From contig NZ_WEGL01000011.1 of assembly GCF_009604455.1 (NCBI RefSeq), positions 186,001 to 250,000 on the forward strand: a stretch of DNA of 64,000 nt. Direction: 5' to 3'. This DNA comes from Streptomyces sp. RB17. Lineage in GTDB: Bacteria > Actinomycetota > Actinomycetes > Streptomycetales > Streptomycetaceae. The notes beneath the pieces are model-generated. The model was not told the origin of the DNA, did not search any database, and worked only from the letters and a program-made list of their open reading frames with translations. The translations under genes and the position numbers were made by a program. Of the stretch, positions 50,072-58,455 are shown one piece after another; position 1 is the first letter of the stretch, and the number at the start of each line of letters is the position of its first letter.

Positions 50072-50349
50072 CCGGGGCACCGGCACCGCTCGACACATCC
50101 TGGCGCCCGACGCTCGCCCGAGGTGTCGTACTGCGCCGCGACCCGGTCCGGGATGCCGACCTGTTGCTGCTGCCCGAGCGGGTGGTGGTGCTCGACGGCA
50201 GTGCGGACGCGGTGCTCCGGCTGTGCGACGGGGTCCGGGACGCGGCCGCCGTCGTCGCCGAGCTCGCCGTACGTCATCCCGCCGCGCCGGTCGCCGTAGA
50301 GGTCCCGGAGTTTCTCAACCGGTTACGCAAGGAGGGCTGGCTGAGATGA
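50068..50349 (+). CDS. pqqD: PQQ biosynthesis chaperone PqqD, with a TTA codon
   Basis: 93-aa RiPP recognition element that presents PqqA to PqqE. Its PqqD fold is visible in WRPTLARGVVLRRDPVRDA, LLLPERVVVLDGSADAVLRL, CDGVRDAAAVVAELAVRHP and EFLNRLRKEGWL. Codon 86 is TTA (50323-50325), the rare leucine codon read only by the bldA tRNA in Streptomyces, so full synthesis should depend on bldA. It is coupled to pqqC and pqqE by ATGA overlaps. Complete length for a stand-alone PqqD. Confidence 0.92.
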   Translation: MTGAPAPLDTSWRPTLARGVVLRRDPVRDADLLLLPERVVVLDGSADAVLRLCDGVRDAAAVVAELAVRHPAAPVAVEVPEFLNRLRKEGWLR

Positions 50350-51428
50350 CCGATCCTCCCTGGGCCCTGCTGGCGGAACTCACCCACGCCTGCCCCCTGC
50401 GCTGCGGCTACTGCTCCAACCCGGTCGAACTGGTCGGCCGGTCAGCGGAGTTGTCCACGGAGCAGTGGTCGGAGGTCTTCCGGCAGGCGGGCGCCCTCGG
50501 TGTCGTCCACACCCATCTCTCCGGCGGCGAACCGCTGCTGCGGCGCGATCTGCCCGCCCTGGTGGCCTCGGCCGACGGCGCGGGCCTGTACACCCAGCTC
50601 GTCACCAGCGGGCTGGGTCTGGGTGAGCGGCGGCTGGCCGAGCTGACCGGGGCCGGGCTGCGCAGTGTGCAGCTCTCGGTGCAGCACGCCGATCGCGCCG
50701 CGGCCGAACGCATCGCGGGGGCACGGTCGTTCACGGCGAAGGAACGCGCCGCCCGGCTGATCCGCGAGGCAGGGCTGCCCCTGGGGCTGAACGCCGTGCT
50801 GCACCGCGGCAACCTGGACGACCTCGACGGCCTCGTCCGGCTCGCGCTCGACTGGGGTGCCGACCGGATCGAGCTGGCGAACACCCAGTACCACGGCTGG
50901 GCGGCCCGCAATCGCGCCGCGCTGCTGCCGACACCCGCGCAGGTCGAACGCGCCCGCGCCCGAGTGGCCCGCTGGCGTGAACGACTCGGGGGAGCAATGG
51001 AGCTGGTGTGGGTGGCCCCCGACCTGGTGGACGCCACCGCGAAACCCTGCATGGGCGGCTGGGGCGGCGTCTCGCTCACCGTCGCCCCGGACGGCACGGT
51101 GCTGCCGTGCCCGGCGGCCGGCACCCTGCCGGGCCTCGATCCACCGAATGTGACGAGACATCAACTGGCATGGATCTGGCGGGATTCGAGAGCTTTCAAT
51201 GCCTTCCGGGGCGAGTCCTGGATGCCCGAACCGTGCCGCGGCTGCGCCCTGCGCACCGTCGACCACGGCGGCTGCCGTTGCCAGGCGTACGCCCTCACCG
51301 GCGACGCCGCCCGGACCGACCCCGCCTGCCGGCACGCCCCGGACCGCCATCTCGTCGACGCGGCGGTGCGCGGCATCGCCGACACCGCTCATCCACCCGT
51401 GTACGCCTACCGAGAAGGAGGACGATGA
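50346..51428 (+). CDS. pqqE: Radical SAM PQQ synthase PqqE
   Basis: 360-aa radical SAM enzyme that forms the C-C bond between Glu and Tyr of PqqA, the first committed step of PQQ synthesis. The 4Fe-4S motif C-x3-C-x2-C is CPLRCGYC at residues 16-23; SGGEPLLRRDLPALV near 59 binds SAM. The C-terminal SPASM cysteines are seen in KPCMGGWGGVSL, VLPCPAAGTL, PCRGCALRTVDHGGCRCQA and DPAC, enough for auxiliary clusters. The start overlaps pqqD; its stop overlaps the start of a secreted GH105 gene, an unusual direct coupling of cofactor synthesis to a glycosidase. Confidence 0.94.
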   Translation: MTDPPWALLAELTHACPLRCGYCSNPVELVGRSAELSTEQWSEVFRQAGALGVVHTHLSGGEPLLRRDLPALVASADGAGLYTQLVTSGLGLGERRLAELTGAGLRSVQLSVQHADRAAAERIAGARSFTAKERAARLIREAGLPLGLNAVLHRGNLDDLDGLVRLALDWGADRIELANTQYHGWAARNRAALLPTPAQVERARARVARWRERLGGAMELVWVAPDLVDATAKPCMGGWGGVSLTVAPDGTVLPCPAAGTLPGLDPPNVTRHQLAWIWRDSRAFNAFRGESWMPEPCRGCALRTVDHGGCRCQAYALTGDAARTDPACRHAPDRHLVDAAVRGIADTAHPPVYAYREGGR

Positions 51429-52627
51429 GACGCCGACGCCTGCGGGCCGCGCTCACCGCCGCCACGCTCGCCACCGCCACCCTGGCCGCGCTGCCCGCCG
51501 CCGTACCCCCGGCGAGCGCCGCCCCCGCACCCTCCGCCCCGGCCCTCGCGCCCCGCCCCGCCGCCGCCCGCGACTGGTCCACGGCCGTCGCCGACTCCAC
51601 CATGGCGCGCTACACACCGGCCACCATCGGCGGCTGGTCGTACCCGGTGGGGCTGTACCTGTACGGCCAGTACCTCGTCTACCGGCGCACCCACGACCCG
51701 CGGCTGCTCGCCTACATCAAGGCCTACGTCGACCGGTTCGTGCACAGCGACGGCACGATCGACCAGTCCTTCAACAGCCTCGACAGCATGCAGGCGGGCC
51801 GGCTGCTGGTGATCCTGCACCACGAGACCGGCCAGGACCGCTACCGCAGGGCCGCGCGGAAGATCCGCGACCGCCTGAACAGCTATCCGCGCACCTCCGA
51901 CGGCGGCTTCTGGCACGCCGACACCACCAGCCGGGCACACCAACTGTGGGCGGACGGCGCCTACATGGTGAACCCGTTCCTGGTCGAGTACGGCAAGGAG
52001 TTCGGCGACAGCGCGTACACGAACGACGAGGCCGCCCAGCAGTTGTCCGTCTACGGCAGCCACCTCCAGGTGGCGAACGGCCTGTTGCGGCACGCCTACG
52101 ACGAGTCGAAGTCGGCGAGCTGGGCCGACCCGGCCACCGGGCTCGCCCCGGAACACTGGTGCCGTGCCGTCGGCTGGTACGCCATGGCGCTGGTGAACGT
52201 CCTCGACGCGATCCCCGCCGACCAGCCCCGCCGCCCCCGGCTGCTCGGCATCCTCCGGACGCTGGCCCCGGCGCTGGAGAAGTACCAGGACCCGGCGTCC
52301 GGGCGCTGGTTCCAGGTGCTGGACAAGGGCTCCCGGCCGGACAACTGGACCGAGACCTCCTGCTCCAGCATGTTCGCCTACGCCCTGTCCCGTGGCGTCC
52401 AACAGGGCTATCTGGACCCGCACTTCCAGGCGGTCGCCCGGCGCGGTTACGAGGGTGTGCTGGCCCGGCTGTCGGTCGGCGCGGACGGCCGTACGAACCT
52501 CGCCGACATCTCCGTGGGCACCAACGTCGGCGACTACGCGTACTACGTCGGCCGCACCCGGGCCACCGACGACTTCCACGGGCTCGGGGCGTTCCTGATC
52601 ATGAACGAGCAGCTGCGAGGTGGTTAG
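51425..52627 (+). CDS. Secreted unsaturated glycuronyl hydrolase, GH105 family
   Basis: 400-aa exported (alpha/alpha)6-barrel enzyme of the GH88/GH105 type (YteR-like), which removes unsaturated uronic acids from rhamnogalacturonan fragments made by lyases. Signal peptide RRRRLRAALTAATLATATLA, cleavage near ASAA. The signature HQLWADGAYMVNPFLVEYGK near residue 178 contains the catalytic Asp; EHWCRAVGWYAMALVNVLD near 240 and SCSSMFAYALSRGV near 318 are also typical. Start overlaps pqqE (ATGA). Later genes suggest the substrate is a pectic or rhamnose-containing plant polymer. Confidence 0.87.
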   Translation: MRRRRLRAALTAATLATATLAALPAAVPPASAAPAPSAPALAPRPAAARDWSTAVADSTMARYTPATIGGWSYPVGLYLYGQYLVYRRTHDPRLLAYIKAYVDRFVHSDGTIDQSFNSLDSMQAGRLLVILHHETGQDRYRRAARKIRDRLNSYPRTSDGGFWHADTTSRAHQLWADGAYMVNPFLVEYGKEFGDSAYTNDEAAQQLSVYGSHLQVANGLLRHAYDESKSASWADPATGLAPEHWCRAVGWYAMALVNVLDAIPADQPRRPRLLGILRTLAPALEKYQDPASGRWFQVLDKGSRPDNWTETSCSSMFAYALSRGVQQGYLDPHFQAVARRGYEGVLARLSVGADGRTNLADISVGTNVGDYAYYVGRTRATDDFHGLGAFLIMNEQLRGG

Positions 52628-52631
52628 TGTC

Positions 52632-52918
52632 ATGAGCACGTCCAGCACCATCCACACCTCTGCCGGCCGCCGGCGTCAGGAGGTCACCGGCCTGCGCACC
52701 GGCCCCGACAAGGGGACGGCTCGGCCGGTTCCGTCCATTGGATGCTCAAGAGCGGTTCCATCACCGTGATCGACAGGTCCAGGACCGGTGTCGACACCTT
52801 CCTCGCCGACCGGGTGGGTCCCCAGTGGGGCATCCACCGCTCCCTCGGCGACACCTCCGGATCGCTGCAGGACACCTGCCTGCTGCTCACCAACCTCCGC
52901 GGCCACCGACTCGCCTGA
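52632..52918 (+). pseudogene. Fragment of an unidentified, probably exported enzyme
   Basis: Inside the operon, ATG 52632 after GAGGTGG opens STSSTIHTSAGRRRQEVTGL but ends after 45 codons. In the next frame DGSAGSVHWMLKSGSITVID continues to FLADRVGPQWGIHRSLGDTS and ends at 52918 without a stop inside. The two pieces look like the start and end of one gene that lost its centre and its frame. I do not recognise the family. It lies 4 bases after the GH105 stop and 13 before the next start. Confidence 0.4.
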
Positions 52919-52931
52919 AGGAGCGGTCCTC

Positions 52932-55900
52932 GTGAAACCCCGCATCGCCGACCCGAGACGGGCGGCGGCGATCGTGCTGTGCGCTCTCGCCGTCGTCCTC
53001 GGCCTCACCCACCCCGCCGCCCTCGCGGCCCCGCACCCCGCCACGCCCCGCCCGGCAACCGTTTACGACGTGCGCGACTACGGCGCCAGGGGCGACGGCT
53101 CCACCAACGACACCCCCGCCATCGACAAGGCCATCACCGCGGCCGGCGCGGCGGGCGGTGGCACCGTCCGGTTCCCGGCCGGCATCTACAAGTCCAAGAA
53201 CACCATCCACATGAAGAGCCACGTGACGCTTCAGGTCGACAAGGGCGCCACCCTCCAGGGCTCCTCCGCCGGCGCCTACGACCCACCCGAGTCCAACCCG
53301 AACGACAAGTACCAGGACTACGGGCACAGCCACTTCCACAACGCGATGATCTACGGCGACAGGCTGACCGACATCGGCTTCACCGGAGGCGGGGTCATCG
53401 ACGGCGGCGGCAACCTGATCACCGGCAACCCCAGGTCCGGCCAGGCCGACAAGATCCTGTCGCTGACCCGCTGCGACGGGCTCCGGCTCGGCGACGGGCT
53501 CACCCTGCGCCGCGGCGGTCACTTCGCGGCCCTGATCAACGGCTGTACGAACGTCGTCTCCGACCATCTGACCATCGACACCGCGAGCGACCGCGACGGC
53601 TGGAACGTCGTCTCCACCACGAACCTGACGATCACCAACGCGCACATCGCGGCCAACGACGACGCCCTTGTCTTCAAGAGCGACTACGCCCTCGGCGCCA
53701 AGCTCCCCAACGGTCATGTGCGCGTGAGCGATTCGGTGCTGTCGGCCCGCTGCTGCAACGCCCTGATGTTCGGCTCGGAGACCTGTGGCGACTTCTCCGA
53801 CTACCAGTTCGAGAAGATCCGCATCGAGGGTGCCGACAAGTCCGGGCTCGGCATGGTCTCCATGGACGGCGCGAAGATCTCCGACGTCCACTACCGCGAC
53901 ATCACCATGACCAACGTGCACTCGCCGATCATGGAGAAGATCGGCACGCGTAAGCGGTGTGGAAACAGCCCCGGCGTCGGATCGATCAGTGACGTCACGT
54001 ACGACGACATCACCGCCACCGGCAACAGCCCGTCCTTCAGCCCGACCCTGTGGGGCGAGGACGGCCACCGCATCAGCGACGTCAGCTTCGACCACGTCGA
54101 CATCACGGTCCCGGGCGGCAACGGCACCATGTCCACCGGTGTGCCGAGCAACGACCCGAAGGGCTACAACCCGAAGAGCATCGGGACCCGGCCGGCGTAC
54201 GGCTGGTATCTGCACGACGCGGACCATGTGACCTTCACCGACAGCTCCGTGAAGTTCGCGGCGGACGACGGCCGTCCCGCCCTCATCGCCGACGCGGCCG
54301 ACGGCATCCGGTTGACCCGGTTCACCGCGCAGAAGGGCAGCAACTCGCCTCACGACCTGGGCTTCCAGTCCGTCACCGGCTACTGCGTCAGCGACAGCCA
54401 CACCACCACCGGCGGTACCCTGCGCGTCTCGGCGAGCGGATCCAGCCAGAACTGCGCGCCACAGATGCGCCCCCGCGACGTCGAGAACCCCCGCCAGACC
54501 TTCCTCCGCGCCTCCGTCGGCGGTCTGTTCCTGCACTGGGGCCTGCGCACCGCCCCCGCCCACACCAACTGCACCGCGTGGGAGAAGGACGTCACCAGCG
54601 GCGGCTGGACACCGGACTACTGGGTGAACGAGGCCAGGAAGCTGCATGCGCAGTACATCGTGCTGGCCACCTTCCACAGCCGGCTCGGCTACGCCCGCCC
54701 CTGGCCGTCGAAGATCCCCGGTTCCTGCTCCACCAAGCGGGACTTCCTCGGCGAACTCGTCAAGGCCGCCAAGGCCAAGGGTATGAAGGTCATCCTCTAC
54801 ATGACCGACGACCCCCAGTGGCACGACGAGGGCGGCCACGAGTGGCTCGACTCGGCGGCCTACTCCGCCTACAAGCACAAGAGCGTCGACCTGACCACCC
54901 GCGACGGCTTCGGGCAGTTCTCCTACGACAACTTCTTCGAGGTCATGGACCGTTACCCGGACCTCGGCGGCTTCTGGATCGACAACGACAACGACTACTG
55001 GCTGAGCCACGACCTCTACCAGCAGATCTATCAGAAGCGTCCGGACTACACGCTCAGCAACAACAACGAAGACACGCCGATCATGGACATGATCAGCAAT
55101 GAGCAGAAGACGGGGATGACGCCCGCCTACGACTACCCGCAGGCGATCTACACCGCCCAACCCCGGCTCACCGAGGCGGACTTCAAGCTGCCCTCGACCG
55201 GCGCCTGGTGGTACGACGGCTCGAACCCGACCGTCGACAAGATGCTCACGCTCGGACGGCTGATCACCAACGCCGGTTCCTCGGTGAAGGCGCTCATGGC
55301 GGAGACCGCCGAGGTCGACGGGAAGTTCCCGTCGAACCAGGCGGACTTCAACAACTTCGCGAACTCCTACCTCGACAGGATCTGGGAGTCCCTGCACGGC
55401 ACCGAGGGCGGCGGCTACCTGTACGGCGGCCTCAAGCCCGGCTTCTGGAACGACGGCGCCCACGGCGTGACCACCATCGCCAAGGACGACCCGGGCCGGC
55501 AGTACATCCACGTCCTGACCACGCCGAGCACCGGCACCCTGCGGATCCGTGACAACGGTTACCGCATCGCCTCCGTCACCAACCTCCGTACCGGGGCACC
55601 GGTTTCCTGGACGCAGACCGGAGGGGTGCTGACCCTCACCGGCCTCGGCGGCTGGGACCCGTACGACACCGTTTTCAAGGTGATCACCGCGGGCCGCCAG
55701 GGCATCGCGACCGGCGTCGAGGTCACCGCGAGCACGTCCGCGAGCGGCCATCCCGGCGCCGCCGCCGGCGACAGCGATTACCTCACCTACTGGGACAACG
55801 ACAAGACACTCCCGGTGAACCTCACCTTCGACCTCAAAGCGGCGAAGAAGGTGCAGTACATCGGGCTCAACCAGCGCGAGGACTCCGTCGCCTACGCCCG

Positions 55901-56177
55901 TTCCGCCACCGAACAGTCCGCGCGGATCAAGGACTACAAGGTCTACCTCAGCGACGACGGCGCGAACTGGGGCAGCCCGGTGAGGACCGGCCGGCTCCCC
56001 AGCGCCCGCGGGATCCAGGGCATCGACCTGACCGCCACGACGGCCCGCTACGTCCGCCTCGAGGTCGACTCCACCTGGGCCGCCGCCACCGACACCACCC
56101 GCTACCAGCGGCTGCGGATCGACGAGGCCTGGATCGGCACCTCCTACGCCACACCCGCCCCGAAGGGACGTCCATGA
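52932..56177 (+). CDS. Secreted GH28-GH29-CBM32 fusion glycosidase
   Basis: 1081-aa exported multidomain enzyme. Signal peptide ends near ALAAP (residue 35). Residues ~40-510 are a pectin-degrading beta-helix of GH28 type: VYDVRDYGARGDGSTNDTPA, GGTVRFPAGIYKSKNTIHMK, AANDDALVFKSDYALGAK with the paired Asp, and MEKIGTRKRCG. Residues ~515-900 resemble alpha-L-fucosidases (GH29): GGLFLHWGLRTAP, AQYIVLATFHSRLG, GGFWIDNDNDYW with the nucleophile Asp and WWYDGSNPTVDKML. Residues ~930-1070 are an F5/8-type (CBM32) domain with TARYVRLEV. GTG 52932 has AAGGAG eight bases upstream; its stop overlaps the next start. Predicted to cut a fucosylated pectic polymer. Confidence 0.8.
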   Translation: MKPRIADPRRAAAIVLCALAVVLGLTHPAALAAPHPATPRPATVYDVRDYGARGDGSTNDTPAIDKAITAAGAAGGGTVRFPAGIYKSKNTIHMKSHVTLQVDKGATLQGSSAGAYDPPESNPNDKYQDYGHSHFHNAMIYGDRLTDIGFTGGGVIDGGGNLITGNPRSGQADKILSLTRCDGLRLGDGLTLRRGGHFAALINGCTNVVSDHLTIDTASDRDGWNVVSTTNLTITNAHIAANDDALVFKSDYALGAKLPNGHVRVSDSVLSARCCNALMFGSETCGDFSDYQFEKIRIEGADKSGLGMVSMDGAKISDVHYRDITMTNVHSPIMEKIGTRKRCGNSPGVGSISDVTYDDITATGNSPSFSPTLWGEDGHRISDVSFDHVDITVPGGNGTMSTGVPSNDPKGYNPKSIGTRPAYGWYLHDADHVTFTDSSVKFAADDGRPALIADAADGIRLTRFTAQKGSNSPHDLGFQSVTGYCVSDSHTTTGGTLRVSASGSSQNCAPQMRPRDVENPRQTFLRASVGGLFLHWGLRTAPAHTNCTAWEKDVTSGGWTPDYWVNEARKLHAQYIVLATFHSRLGYARPWPSKIPGSCSTKRDFLGELVKAAKAKGMKVILYMTDDPQWHDEGGHEWLDSAAYSAYKHKSVDLTTRDGFGQFSYDNFFEVMDRYPDLGGFWIDNDNDYWLSHDLYQQIYQKRPDYTLSNNNEDTPIMDMISNEQKTGMTPAYDYPQAIYTAQPRLTEADFKLPSTGAWWYDGSNPTVDKMLTLGRLITNAGSSVKALMAETAEVDGKFPSNQADFNNFANSYLDRIWESLHGTEGGGYLYGGLKPGFWNDGAHGVTTIAKDDPGRQYIHVLTTPSTGTLRIRDNGYRIASVTNLRTGAPVSWTQTGGVLTLTGLGGWDPYDTVFKVITAGRQGIATGVEVTASTSASGHPGAAAGDSDYLTYWDNDKTLPVNLTFDLKAAKKVQYIGLNQREDSVAYARSATEQSARIKDYKVYLSDDGANWGSPVRTGRLPSARGIQGIDLTATTARYVRLEVDSTWAAATDTTRYQRLRIDEAWIGTSYATPAPKGRP

Positions 56178-58423
56178 CCCGGCTCAGAACCCTGACCACG
56201 GCGGCGGCCGGGCTGCTCGTCGCCGCCGCGGTGCCCCTCGCCGGCACCGCCCACCCCGCGGCCGCCTCCGACAACGGCCAGTCCCTGCGGCCCGCCATGG
56301 GCTGGAGCAGCTGGAGTTTCGTACGCCGGCAGCCGACCGAGGCGAAGATCGAGGCACAGGCCGACGCACTGGCGTCGAGCGGCCTGAAGGCCCACGGTTT
56401 CGTCCAGGTCAACCTCGACGACTTCTGGCAGAAATGCGACGCAAACGGTTTCACGGTCGACGCTCACGGCCGCTGGGCCGTGGACACCGCCGCGTTCCCC
56501 CACGGCATCAAGGCCCTCGCCGACCACATCCACGCCAAGGGCCTGAAGTTCGGCTTCTACGTCACCCCCGGCATCGCCAAGAACGCCGTCCTCAAGAACA
56601 CCCCGATCGAGGGCACGCCGTACCACGCGAAGGACATCGCGGACACCTCGAAGACGGAGAAGAACTACAACTGCAAGAACATGTATGCCATCGACTACTC
56701 CCGGCCCGGCGCGCAGGAGTTCGTCGACTCGTGGGCCCGGCAGTTCGCCTCCTGGGGCGTGGACTACCTGAAGATCGACGGCGTCGGCAGCCAGGACATC
56801 CCCGACGTCCAGGCCTGGGACAAGGCCCTGCGCGCCTCCGGCCGGCCCATCACCTTCGCCCTGTCCAACAACCTCCCCCTCGACCACGCCTCCACCTGGC
56901 GCGCGCTCGCCAACAGCTGGCGCACCCAGGGCGACGTCGAGTGCTACTGCGGGCCCGGCCCCGATGGAAGCGGTTACCCGCTCACGAACTGGTCGCATGT
57001 CTCCACCCGTTTCGACTCGGCCGCCTCCTGGCAGCCGTACGCCGGGCCCGGCGGCTGGAACGACCTGGATTCCCTGGAGATCGGCAACGGCGACCAGGCC
57101 GGGCTCACCGCCGACCAGCGCCGCTCCCAGTTCACGCTGTGGTCGATGGCGGCGGCACCGCTGCTGCTGGGCACCGACCTGACCCACCTCGACCCGGTCG
57201 ACAGGGCGATGCTCACCAACGACCGGCTGATCGGCGTCGACCAGGACGGGGTCGCGGCGAAACGGATCGTGAAGAGCGGTGTCCAGCAGGTCTGGAGCAA
57301 GCGCGAGAGCAACGGCGACTACGTGGTGGCCCTGTTCAACACCGGAACGTCCGGCAGCGCCACGGTCACCGTGAACTGGTCCCAGGTCGGCTTCACCGGC
57401 TCCGGTGACGTCACCGACCTGTGGTCCGGCGCCCACAAGGGCACGGTCGCCGGCTCCTACCGCGCCAGCCTCCGCCCCGGCGAGACCCGGCTCGTCCGGG
57501 TCAGGCCCACCGCCTCCGCGAAAGCCCTCGCGGCGTCCCCCGGCATGGCCGTCGCCCCGTACGAGTACCTGGGCTGGGGCGATCCGCCGGACCCGACCAA
57601 GGTGATGTCGGCGACCGGCGTGAAGTGGTTCACCCTCGCCTTCGTCCTGTCCGACGGCACCTGCAACCCCAAATGGGACGGCACCCGGCCGCTGACCGGC
57701 GGCAGCGACCGGTCGACGATCGACCGCATACGATCCGCGGGCGGCGATGTGATCGTCTCCGTCGGCGGCTGGAGCGGCGCCAAACTGGGGGAGAAGTGCG
57801 CCGACGCCGCCGCGCTGGCATCCGCGTACCAGAAGGTGATCACCGCATACCGTCTGCGGGCGATCGACATCGACATCGAGAACACCGAATGGTCGAACGC
57901 CACCGTCCGCCGGCGTGTCGTCGACGCCCTGAAGACCGTGAAGGCCGACAACCCCGGCCTGAAGACGGTCATCACCTTCGGCACCACCACCAGCGGCCCC
58001 GACGCGACCGGCGTCGACATGATCAGGCGCGCGGCCCGGTCCGGGCTGGCGAACGACGTCTGGTGCGTCATGCCGTTCGACTTCGGCGGCGGCACCACCA
58101 CCATGGGCACCCTCACCACCCGGGCCATGGAGGGCCTCAAGGCCCGGGTCGAGGCGGCCTACGGCTACGACGACGCCACCGCCTACGCCCACATCGGTCT
58201 GTCCTCGATGAACGGCAGGACCGACGACTCCGGTGAGCGCGTCCGCGTGGCCGACTTCCGGACCATGCTCGCCTACGCCCGGCAGCACCACATCGCCCGC
58301 CTCACCTACTGGTCCGCCAACCGCGACCGCCCCTGCGGCTCCGGCACCGACGGCGACTCCTGCTCCGGCGTGTCGCAGCAGCCGTACGACTACCTCAAGG
58401 TTTTCACCCAGTACACGGGCTGA
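56174..58423 (+). CDS. Secreted GH27-GH18-like fusion protein
   Basis: 749-aa exported enzyme. Signal peptide to about residue 31 (HPAAAS). Residues ~38-440 are a GH27 alpha-galactosidase: PAMGWSSWSF, FVQVNLDDFWQKCD, the nucleophile in VDYLKIDGVGSQD, and the acid/base region GPGGWNDLDSLEIGNGDQ, then a C-terminal beta domain. Residues ~455-749 form a GH18-like barrel with DVIVSVGGWSGAK and the catalytic-type AIDIDIENTEW (D-x-D-x-E), then FDFGGGTTTMGTL and LTYWSANRDR. GH27 and GH18 in one chain is rare. ATG overlaps the previous stop. Confidence 0.85.
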   Translation: MTRLRTLTTAAAGLLVAAAVPLAGTAHPAAASDNGQSLRPAMGWSSWSFVRRQPTEAKIEAQADALASSGLKAHGFVQVNLDDFWQKCDANGFTVDAHGRWAVDTAAFPHGIKALADHIHAKGLKFGFYVTPGIAKNAVLKNTPIEGTPYHAKDIADTSKTEKNYNCKNMYAIDYSRPGAQEFVDSWARQFASWGVDYLKIDGVGSQDIPDVQAWDKALRASGRPITFALSNNLPLDHASTWRALANSWRTQGDVECYCGPGPDGSGYPLTNWSHVSTRFDSAASWQPYAGPGGWNDLDSLEIGNGDQAGLTADQRRSQFTLWSMAAAPLLLGTDLTHLDPVDRAMLTNDRLIGVDQDGVAAKRIVKSGVQQVWSKRESNGDYVVALFNTGTSGSATVTVNWSQVGFTGSGDVTDLWSGAHKGTVAGSYRASLRPGETRLVRVRPTASAKALAASPGMAVAPYEYLGWGDPPDPTKVMSATGVKWFTLAFVLSDGTCNPKWDGTRPLTGGSDRSTIDRIRSAGGDVIVSVGGWSGAKLGEKCADAAALASAYQKVITAYRLRAIDIDIENTEWSNATVRRRVVDALKTVKADNPGLKTVITFGTTTSGPDATGVDMIRRAARSGLANDVWCVMPFDFGGGTTTMGTLTTRAMEGLKARVEAAYGYDDATAYAHIGLSSMNGRTDDSGERVRVADFRTMLAYARQHHIARLTYWSANRDRPCGSGTDGDSCSGVSQQPYDYLKVFTQYTG

Positions 58424-58455
58424 GGCGACACAAGGGGAATCAAGGGGAAACGACC

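Noticed and set aside
50346..51428. pqqE homologue as maturase of a different RiPP
   Set aside because: The precursor keeps E-x3-Y and pqqC is present, so PQQ is the best reading.
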